Below are positions 1 through 6,165 of a stretch of DNA of 42,335 bases, piece by piece. The stretch is from Coprobacillus sp. CAG:698. GTDB lineage: Bacteria; Bacillota_I; Bacilli_A; ML615J-28; CAG-698. The translations under genes were made by a program, and so were the position numbers. The first letter of the stretch is position 1, and each line of letters starts with the position of its first letter. Under the pieces are notes generated by a model that worked only from the letters and a program-made list of their open reading frames with translations, was not told the DNA's origin and did not search any database. The DNA lies in NCBI GenBank assembly GCA_000431235.1, contig HF988733.1:1-42335 (forward strand), given 5' to 3'.

Positions 1-704
1 TATTATGTAGATGGATTATACCAGATAATGCTGATTATTTAGATCCAGAAAGTATTAATGGATTAAACTTATATGCATATTGTGGCAATAATCCAGTGAA
101 TTACAAACAAAGACCCGTTTCTTCAGGTGGTTCAGTAACTAGTTCATCTATTTCTAGTATTTCAAATGGTGGAACTTACTTATCAGGTAGTATTTCATCA
201 GGTTCAGTTGGCCCAAGTAGAGTTGATTGGGAAAATGGTGGATTCCAAATACCTATTTGGATTTCATCTCTTATGTCAGGTTCTGATTTTGGAGCTTCGA
301 TTGCTCCTGCTTTACGAACAATATATCAGTATATTCGTTATCCGGGAGTAAAAGATTTAAACAAACTATATGGTTTAGATTTTGTTCCTGGAAAATTAAA
401 TACTGTATGTTCAGCGATAGGTTACGGATTATTGGGACTTAATATAGGATTATCAGCGTGGTCAAATTTCACAAATGATAATTTAACTACAAAACAACAA
501 TGGATTAGCTTTGGAGTAGATACTGCTTATACATTAGGAACATTTGGTATTGGTTATGGTGTTGGTGCTTTAGTATCATTAATTCCGGGTGTTGGAGTGT
601 TTATTGCTCCATTTGTATCAGCTGGAGTTACATGGTTTATCGATTGGACAAACGAAAAGTGGGGTTGGTTAGATGATGTCAAGCAATGGTTTAATGACTT
701 ATAA
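1..704 (+). CDS. RHS-repeat polymorphic toxin, C-terminal part (5' end outside window)
   Basis: The open frame runs from base 3 without a stop, so the first ATG at 96 is internal and the gene begins upstream of the window. Bases 12-90 encode the RHS-core terminal motif (IPDNADYLDPESINGLNLYA followed by YCGNNPV), the hallmark of the YD-repeat shell that encloses a variable C-terminal toxin. After it comes a Ser/Gly-rich linker and then a tip of about 160 residues with two strongly hydrophobic, glycine-rich stretches, roughly 397-460 and 529-645, the second built of repeated G-x-G units. No nuclease or deaminase motif is visible, so a membrane-inserting (pore-forming) toxin is the best inference. 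The next gene overlaps its end by 32 bases and encodes a membrane protein, the usual arrangement for toxin and immunity protein. RHS identity is firm; the toxin activity is inferred. Confidence 0.85.
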   Translation, partial: LCRWIIPDNADYLDPESINGLNLYAYCGNNPVNYKQRPVSSGGSVTSSSISSISNGGTYLSGSISSGSVGPSRVDWENGGFQIPIWISSLMSGSDFGASIAPALRTIYQYIRYPGVKDLNKLYGLDFVPGKLNTVCSAIGYGLLGLNIGLSAWSNFTNDNLTTKQQWISFGVDTAYTLGTFGIGYGVGALVSLIPGVGVFIAPFVSAGVTWFIDWTNEKWGWLDDVKQWFNDL

Positions 705-1227
705 AAACAAATGGTTATCATTTATTAATAAAGGAACAATAACTTTATTACTAGGGTTGTTGTTAATAGTAATTGTTCCATGTTCATATTTATTATTTAC
801 ATATTGGTCAGAAATGCCGATATTTATTAAGATATTTTGGCCAATTTTATTATTAATTATTTTTATAGGATTAATAATTACACCTTTAAATGGAATGATT
901 ATCACAAAAAAAGGAACCATATTATTTTTGCCTGATTTTAGATTAAAAAAATTTAAAGTAAAAGATTTAGAGAAAATAGCAATAGTATTTAATGAATGGG
1001 AAAATAATAAGTATTCTGTGATGATAAAATTTTTATATAGAGATGGTAAAGTTTTTTATAAAGATTATTCAAAACAATTTAGAAATATGAAAAATAAAAA
1101 ATTAGCTATGTCAATATATACAATGACTAAAAGAAAAATTGATAAAATTTGTAATAAGTTATTAGATTTAAACATTTGTGTAACTACAATTTTGGATAAG
1201 AATAGAAATATAATTTATCAAAAGTAA
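673..1227 (+). CDS. Two-helix membrane protein, probable immunity protein of the RHS toxin
   Basis: This 184-residue protein has a basic N-terminus, two membrane helices (about residues 19-45 and 49-75, beginning GTITLLLGLLLIVIV and IFIKIFWPILLLIIF) and then a charged cytosolic domain of about 105 residues rich in lysine and aromatic residues. I recognise no named domain. It starts inside the 3' end of the RHS gene, so translation is probably coupled. ATG at 673 has a weak GTGGGG upstream; ATG at 694 is an alternative start with no ribosome site. An integral-membrane partner immediately after an RHS toxin with a hydrophobic tip fits an immunity protein acting at the inner membrane. That role rests on position and topology only. 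A regulatory or export accessory role cannot be excluded. Confidence 0.6.
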   Translation: MMSSNGLMTYKNKWLSFINKGTITLLLGLLLIVIVPCSYLLFTYWSEMPIFIKIFWPILLLIIFIGLIITPLNGMIITKKGTILFLPDFRLKKFKVKDLEKIAIVFNEWENNKYSVMIKFLYRDGKVFYKDYSKQFRNMKNKKLAMSIYTMTKRKIDKICNKLLDLNICVTTILDKNRNIIYQK

Positions 1228-1332
1228 ATAAAAAATGCACAAGGGAAGATGCTGTTAATAGCATTTTCCTAAGTGCTTTAAATAAATATAAATTATCTAT
1301 ATAAGCTTGCTATTAAGGGGCTGTAAAAAAAT

Positions 1333-1403
1333 AGGTTGATAATTAAAATTAAAAATTTTAATTATTGACGATAAATCGTCCCTGTCAAGAATTAGGTTGA
1401 TAA
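1333..1403. repeat. 11-base direct repeat flanking two small inverted repeats
   Basis: TAGGTTGATAA occurs at 1332-1342 and again at 1393-1403. Between them lie AATTAAAAT/ATTTTAATT (1341-1349 with 1355-1363) and GACGAT/ATCGTC (1367-1372 with 1375-1380). This nested structure sits at the presumed IS end and may be a transposase-binding terminal region. That function is inferred. Confidence 0.4.
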
Positions 1404-1406
1404 AAA

Positions 1407-1450
1407 AAGTCAATCAATGTTGCATTATCTGAGTGTTGATTGGCTTTTTA
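1407..1450. terminator. Bidirectional rho-independent terminator
   Basis: AAAGTCAATCAA (from 1407) pairs with TTGATTGGCTTT (1436-1447) with one G-U pair. T-runs follow on both strands. It would end transcription of the RHS/immunity genes on the plus strand and the transposase remnant on the minus strand. Confidence 0.65.
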
Positions 1451-1483
1451 TGGTCGTATAAAAATCATAGTTGGTTTGTTGTT

Positions 1484-2026
1484 TTATTTGTTAATTACAT
1501 GAATACATCTATTTCTAAATCTAAAAAAATTTGTATAACCATTGCCATTTATGTTAATTTTTTCGATTCTAGAATTTATGCCTTCGATAGGTCCATTTGA
1601 TAACCTTCTAGGTGAGTTATCTTTTTTGCTTAAACAATCATTAATTCGTATGAATGAATTTATTATATATTCTTTCCATGTTGATAATGTTTTTGCTACT
1701 TCAAAGAATTGAGACAAACCAGAATCAAAAAAATGATTAATTAAAGATTCTAATTCTTCACGAGCATTTTCAATATTACATGCTCTGTTAAATTCTCTAT
1801 ATTTAGATGCTAATGAATAAGCTTTAGATAAATCATCATTAATGTCTAACATATATTTTATAATACTATACTTGTTAAACCACATTTTAAGTTTAGAATT
1901 ATAAAATCTACCATTAGATAAATCATCATATTCTTTAAGTAAATAATATTTAAATTTTTTGAGAACATAATAAAAAAGATCAAAGAAAAATTTTACATGA
2001 TTATATATCTGGTCAAAATTATTCAT
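1484..2026 (-). pseudogene. ISL3-family transposase, N-terminally truncated
   Basis: This 180-residue frame matches only the C-terminal part of an ISL3 (DDE_Tnp_ISL3) transposase, whose usual length is above 400 residues. Near the C-terminus is LSNGPIEGINSRIEKI, which holds the last catalytic Glu of the DDE triad in the NGxxEGxN context, followed by the family-typical GYTNFFRFRNRC ending. Both catalytic Asp residues and the N-terminal zinc-finger/HTH regions are absent. The frame stays open only seven codons above the ATG before a stop at 2048-2050. It is therefore a dead remnant. Confidence 0.75.
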
Positions 2027-2083
2027 ATAGAGAAACTGAGCAGTTGGTTATAGAATTATTTTTTAGTCAATAAGGAGAATAAC

Positions 2084-2611
2084 ATGAAAGAATTAACCAA
2101 AAATTTAGATTTTAAAGAATTATTAAAGAAAATGAAGATTATAAAAGTTAATTTTATAAGAGGTTTAGGCATAATTGAGAATAGATTTGAGCTATTATTT
2201 GAAGGTGATAATGAAGGAGTTTGTATTGAGATTGAAACTAATTTTAGAATAAGAAATCAAAATGAAGTTTTGTTAAGTTATAATGATTTATATTTAGATA
2301 TAAATCGCAAAGAAATGAGTGTTAAAAAATATAGAAGTCAAACAGATATTGAAAAATCATATTTATATAAACAATTAGAAGTTGTTAATACAATGTTATT
2401 TAATGCAAAACCTAGAAATGTTTATTTGAAATCATATGGAGATTTATACATATCTTTTTACAGAAAAGGAATTGTATTAGAAATATTAAATGACACACAT
2501 TTAGAAAATGCTTGTTTGTTTAGGGTGATTTATAAAACTGATAAAATCACTTATTCTTATGAATGTACCGTAAAAAATAATAAATTAGTATTTTCAGGTA
2601 TAAACTTTTAA
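2084..2611 (+). CDS. Hypothetical protein, possible orphan immunity protein
   Basis: This is a 175-residue soluble, lysine- and glutamate-rich protein with alternating hydrophobic/charged strands typical of a small alpha/beta fold. There is no signal peptide or membrane helix, and I recognise no family. The start is firm: AAGGAG at 2072-2077 lies seven bases before the ATG. It stands alone just past the IS remnant and close to an RHS toxin gene, where stray immunity genes often accumulate, so an immunity-type role is possible but unproven. A terminator-like hairpin follows at 2653. Confidence 0.5.
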   Translation: MKELTKNLDFKELLKKMKIIKVNFIRGLGIIENRFELLFEGDNEGVCIEIETNFRIRNQNEVLLSYNDLYLDINRKEMSVKKYRSQTDIEKSYLYKQLEVVNTMLFNAKPRNVYLKSYGDLYISFYRKGIVLEILNDTHLENACLFRVIYKTDKITYSYECTVKNNKLVFSGINF

Positions 2612-2652
2612 TATTTTCTTTAAAAAGTAATAAAATAAACAAATTTACAATT

Positions 2653-2690
2653 AAGAGTGAATCTAAATATCATCTATTTCACTCTTTCAT
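2653..2690 (+). terminator. Terminator-like hairpin after the 2084 gene
   Basis: AAGAGTGAA (2653-2661) pairs perfectly with TTCACTCTT (2678-2686). The downstream T-run is short and interrupted, so termination would be modest. Confidence 0.5.
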
Positions 2691-2969
2691 ACATTTTGTG
2701 GACAAGAGTCAAAAATACAATTTGCTATATTTTTAAGTTCCTAAGCAAGTTATTATAATATGATTCTAATGAATAAATATAGTCATTGTTATAATTATAA
2801 ATATGAAACTTAAAAAAATAACTGAAAGATATTATGCTGAAATCAGATAATGTTGGAAGTGTATAAGTAATATTATTTATATTAAGGACAAATTGATTGA
2901 TAAATGATATGATTAAATTTATAATTAAAAAGTTAAAATGATTGAAGAAAAAATATAAATAACTTTAAG

Positions 2970-3005
2970 AGTAGATATCCCATAAATGGCATATCTGCTT
3001 TTTTG
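2970..3005 (+). terminator. Terminator hairpin with no gene upstream
   Basis: AGTAGATAT (2970-2978) pairs with ATATCTGCT (2991-2999) with one G-U pair, followed by six T. The nearest plus-strand gene ends almost 360 bases earlier. Confidence 0.55.
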
Positions 3006-3126
3006 ATAATTTATGAAGTTTATAGTTTAAAAGAAATGAAAAGATTAAATATTATTCGGTTTCATTTTGATAAAAGTATTATATAATGTTAAAAATATCA
3101 ATAATTATTATGTAAGGAGGACACTT

Positions 3127-4231
3127 ATGTTTGAAAAAGTATTAAAGAATTTTGGATTTGGATGTATGAGATTACCCATGACTGGTGATGAAGTCAATTA
3201 TGATGAATTTAATAAAATGATTGATACTTTTAAACTGATTTAATTATTTTGATACTGCTCATGGGTATTTAGGAGGAAAAAGTGAAACTGCTATTCGTGA
3301 TTGTCTAGTGTCACGTTATCCACGAGTAAAATATGTGCTTACTAATAAACTAATTAATTTTTATTTTAAAACATAAGCTGATGTTCGTCCTTTTTTTGAA
3401 AGCCAATTAAAGCTTTGTGGTGTTGATTATTTTGACTTTTATTTAATGCATTCTCAGTCAAAAGAAATTTTTGAACAATTTAAAAAATGTCATGCGTATG
3501 AACAAGCTTTAGAGTTTAAAAAGGAAGGTAAGATAAAACATTTTGGTATTTCGTTTCATGATACAGCTGAAGTTTTAGAAGAAATACTAAAAGAATATCC
3601 TCAAATTGAGGTTGTACAAATACAATTAAATTATGTTGATTATAAAGATCCAGCTATACAATCACAAAAATGCTTAGAGGTTTGTAATAAATATAATAAA
3701 CCAGTTATCGTTATGGAGCCAGTAAAAGGTGGAAATCTAGTTAATCTTCCAGAAGAAGCAAAGAAATATATAGATGAATTAAATGAAGGTAGTGCGGCAA
3801 GTCTAGCAATCCGTTTTGCTGCAGGTTGTAATGGTGTGTTTATGACACTTTCAGGAATGAGTAATCTTGAACAAATGAATGATAATATTTCTTATATGTA
3901 TAATTTTAAAGTTCTTAATGAGTGTGAAAGAAAAGCAATTGATAATGTTTGCAAAGTATTCAAATCGATGAATTTGATTCCTTGTACTGCATGTAGATAT
4001 TGTATAGCTGGTTGTCCAAAACATATTTCAATTCCAGATTTATTTGCTTTGATGAACACTAAAAATATATATCATGACTGGAATACTGATTATTATTATA
4101 ATCAAGTACATACAAAAAATAAAGGTAAGGCTTCAGATTGCATAAAGTGCGGAAAATGTGAAGTTGCTTGTCCTCAGCATTTACATATTAGAGATTTATT
4201 AAAAGAAGTTGCAAAGGAGTTTGAAAAATAA
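3127..4231 (+). pseudogene. Aldo/keto reductase with C-terminal 4Fe-4S domain, broken (frameshift and nonsense)
   Basis: Translation starts well (TAAGGAGG at 3112-3119, ATG 3127) with MFEKVLKNFGFGCMRLPM, the usual start of the COG1453-type AKR. Near 3232 a small deletion shifts the frame where 'TFLKAGFNYFDTAHGY' is expected; the other frame resumes with FNYFDTAHGYLGGKSETAIR. A second lesion is an in-frame TAA at 3374-3376, in the context KT*ADVRPFFESQL, where the family has Glu, so probably a GAA to TAA change. The rest is intact, including the LMHSQ strand and two ferredoxin-like clusters near the end (CTACRYCIAGCP and CIKCGKCEVACP). The 3' part could be translated from ATG 3446 but would lack the first barrel strands and the catalytic Asp. 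It was followed directly by a second, related gene. Confidence 0.85.
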
Positions 4232-4232
4232 T

Positions 4233-5284
4233 ATGGAGTATAGAAAACTTCCTCATGGAAATGAGCAAATAAGTGTACTTGGTTTAGGCATGGGTGGCAT
4301 ACAAAATGCTGCTTCTGAGGAAATACAAGCTGTAATTGAAAAAGCAATTGAAAATGGAATCAATTTCTTTGATTTATGTGCTGGTGGTCAGAGCGTCTAT
4401 GAACCTTTTGGAAGAGCAATTAAGGGTAAACGTGAAAAGGTATACTTTCAATTGCATTTTGGTGCTGTATATAAAAAAAGTGGCGAATATGGTTGGTCTC
4501 GTGACTTGGATACTATAAAAAATACTTTTGAATGGGAACTTAAAGCATTAAATACAAATTATATTGATTTTGGTTTCCTTCATTGTGTTGATGAAGAAAA
4601 TGATTTTGAGGATCTCAAAAAAAATGGAATTTTAGATTATATTAAGAGTTTAAAGGATAGAAAAATAGTAAAACATATAGGTTTTTCTTCACATACACCA
4701 AGTGTTGATAATAAATTACTTGATACAAAAATTATGGATATGATGATGTTTTCCATAAATCCAGCATATTATTTGGAATGTGGCGATGAATTATGTATTG
4801 GTACAACAAATGAACGTGCAGAACTCTTTCGTCGTTGTGAGAAAGAAGGTGTGGGAATTTCGGTTATGAAACCTTTCCATGGCGGACAACTTTTAGAAGA
4901 TAATACTTCACCATTTCATAAGGCCTTAACAAGAAATCAATGTATCCAATATTGCCTCGATCATCCTGCGATTCTTACTGTTGTTCCTGGTGTTCGTGGA
5001 ATTGATGATTTAGACTAATTAGACAATTTACACCAGAAGCAGCTGTAGGAAATTGTGTTTATTGCAATCACTGTCATCCTTGTCTGGCAGGAATCGATAT
5101 TGGTATTGTAAACAAATATTATGATTTATCATTAGCAGGTGATAAAATGGCTCATAACCATTATGATAAATTAAAAGTAAAAGCTGATGCTTGTTTGAAG
5201 TGTGGTCATTGTGATAAGCGTTGTCCATTCAAAGTAGAAGAACAAAAGAGAATGCAAAAAATAGCTGCATACTTTGGTAAATAA
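4233..5284 (+). pseudogene. Second Fe-S aldo/keto reductase, broken by internal deletion and frameshift
   Basis: The start is ATG 4233 (AAGGAG at 4214-4219 within the previous gene). The barrel begins MEYRKLPHGNEQISVLGLG and includes FFDLCAGG, QLHFGAVY and VKHIGFSSHT, running to VVPGVRGIDDLD, then a TAA at 5016-5018. The family's C-terminal part resumes in another frame at about 5018 (LIRQFTPEAAVGN) with its clusters CVYCNHCHPCLAG and CLKCGHCDKRC, ending at TAA 5282-5284. Relative to the family, some 20 codons between 'DDLD' and 'FTPE' are missing and the frame is lost. The truncated product would have the barrel without the Fe-S domain. Both neighbouring paralogues being broken suggests relaxed selection on the whole function. 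Confidence 0.8.
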
Positions 5285-5300
5285 ATTTAATGAAAATTAA

Positions 5301-5332
5301 GATGAGACAAAATAAGTTTCATCCTTTTTTGT
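5301..5332 (+). terminator. Rho-independent terminator after the reductase pair
   Basis: GATGAGAC (5301-5308) pairs with GTTTCATC (5316-5323) with one G-U pair, then C and six T. Confidence 0.65.
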
Positions 5333-5337
5333 TTATT

Positions 5338-5370
5338 AAAAGTGTTTTATATTTGAAAAAAAACACTTTT
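5338..5370. repeat. Perfect 11-base inverted repeat overlapping the -35 region
   Basis: AAAAGTGTTTT (5338-5348) and AAAACACTTTT (5360-5370) are perfect complements with an 11-base spacer. The repeat could be a second terminator, but its centre coincides with the -35 hexamer of the promoter at 5353-5381, so it could also be an operator. Confidence 0.5.
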
Positions 5371-5381
5371 TAGTTTATAAT
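5353..5381 (+). promoter_or_regulatory. SigA-type promoter for the 5523 gene cluster
   Basis: TTGAAA (5353-5358), 17 bases, TATAAT (5376-5381). The transcript would have a leader of about 135 bases before ATG 5523; no further structure was recognised in it. Confidence 0.6.
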
Positions 5382-5522
5382 ATAATATGACTAGTTGTGT
5401 CTTATAAAAATAAGTTTTTTTATCGTTAAAATCTGTTTAAATCAATTTTTTGATGAAGTATGATTAATTAGCTAACTAAAAAATAAAACGATATAAAACG
5501 TAATTTACAAGGAGATATATTT

Positions 5523-6164
5523 ATGAAAAAAGATAACAATTTATATATATTAGGGAAAAAGATTTTGTTTGAGGAAAGTCCTATTCTATATAGTTTTAAG
5601 GCAACTAATTTATCAGAAAAAAATATAAGTGAGTACTTTGACATCAAAAAAGGACAATGGACAATTGAAGATGGTTACTTGATAGGTAAAGAACCAGGTA
5701 ATGAAGGCGGCATTATTTATACTAATAAAAAATTTACTGGTGATGTTATAGTTACGATGTACCTTGGAACATGTTTACCTGCTACAAGAGATGTGAACGC
5801 AGTTTGGTGTAGTTCTTGGGATGAAGAAACAGATTACCTTAAAGATTCATATGTTTGTGGATTAAATGGATGGTATGATGGTTTATCAGGCTTAGAACGT
5901 TGTGGCGAAAATGGTTTTTATGTAAGTACTAGTCTTTACAAATACAAAAAAGGTGAAATTGTGAAAATGCAATTTGGTTCAATCAATGGACATTGTTTCT
6001 TATTTGTTAATGATGAATTAATAATTGAAATGCATGATCCTCATCCTCTTAATGAAGGCTATGTAGGTGTTTCTCCTTACTGTACAATTTTAAAAGTAAA
6101 AGAAATAGAAGTAAGACAAATAGTTTTTACACCTAGAGAACAAAGATATGAACCGGAGTTTTAA
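5523..6164 (+). CDS. Concanavalin-A-like lectin/glucanase-fold protein
   Basis: This 213-residue protein has no signal peptide. The pattern of short beta strands ending in FVNDELIIEMHDPHPLNEGYVG and then VGVSPYCTILKVKEIEV is typical of the LamG/DUF1961/DUF1080 beta-sandwich family, where a late strand pair reads 'x-x-G-x-x-F-x-x-D-G-x' and 'G-x-V-G-x-x-x'. Such proteins bind or process sugars, but no catalytic residues can be assigned here. The ATG follows AAGGAGATATAT. It ends one base before the PglX-like gene, so the two are probably cotranscribed. A carbohydrate role beside a DNA methyltransferase is unexpected and may be coincidental. Confidence 0.55.
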   Translation: MKKDNNLYILGKKILFEESPILYSFKATNLSEKNISEYFDIKKGQWTIEDGYLIGKEPGNEGGIIYTNKKFTGDVIVTMYLGTCLPATRDVNAVWCSSWDEETDYLKDSYVCGLNGWYDGLSGLERCGENGFYVSTSLYKYKKGEIVKMQFGSINGHCFLFVNDELIIEMHDPHPLNEGYVGVSPYCTILKVKEIEVRQIVFTPREQRYEPEF

Positions 6165-6165
6165 A

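Larger units (their letters stand above)
1317..2050 (-). mobile_element. ISL3-family insertion sequence remnant
   Basis: This is the transposase 3' half (1484-2026, minus) plus the likely terminal region, with GGGGCTGTAAAAAAATAGG at 1317-1335 resembling an IS end. The 5' half of the transposase and the opposite terminus are missing: the next gene's ribosome site follows within about 50 bases of the truncated start. Boundaries are approximate and no target duplication could be identified. The remnant separates the RHS/immunity pair from the next small gene, suggesting an insertion into a toxin-immunity locus followed by deletion. Confidence 0.55.
2612..3126. other. Gene-poor stretch of 515 bases
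   Basis: No open frame above about 15 codons has a ribosome site here. The stretch holds two terminator-like hairpins (2653-2690 and 2970-3005) with about 280 bases of AT-rich sequence between them. The second hairpin has no gene in front of it, suggesting that a gene or small RNA once lay at about 2690-2970. The last 60 bases are the leader of the broken aldo/keto reductase. Confidence 0.6.

Noticed and set aside
96..704. Reading 96-704 as a complete gene starting at ATG 96
   Set aside because: The frame is open to the window start and encodes the RHS-core motif upstream of that ATG, so it is an internal Met of a larger gene.
5028..5228. Minus-strand open frame of 66 codons
   Set aside because: It lies opposite the Fe-S cluster segment of the broken reductase, has no ribosome site and looks like an antisense shadow.
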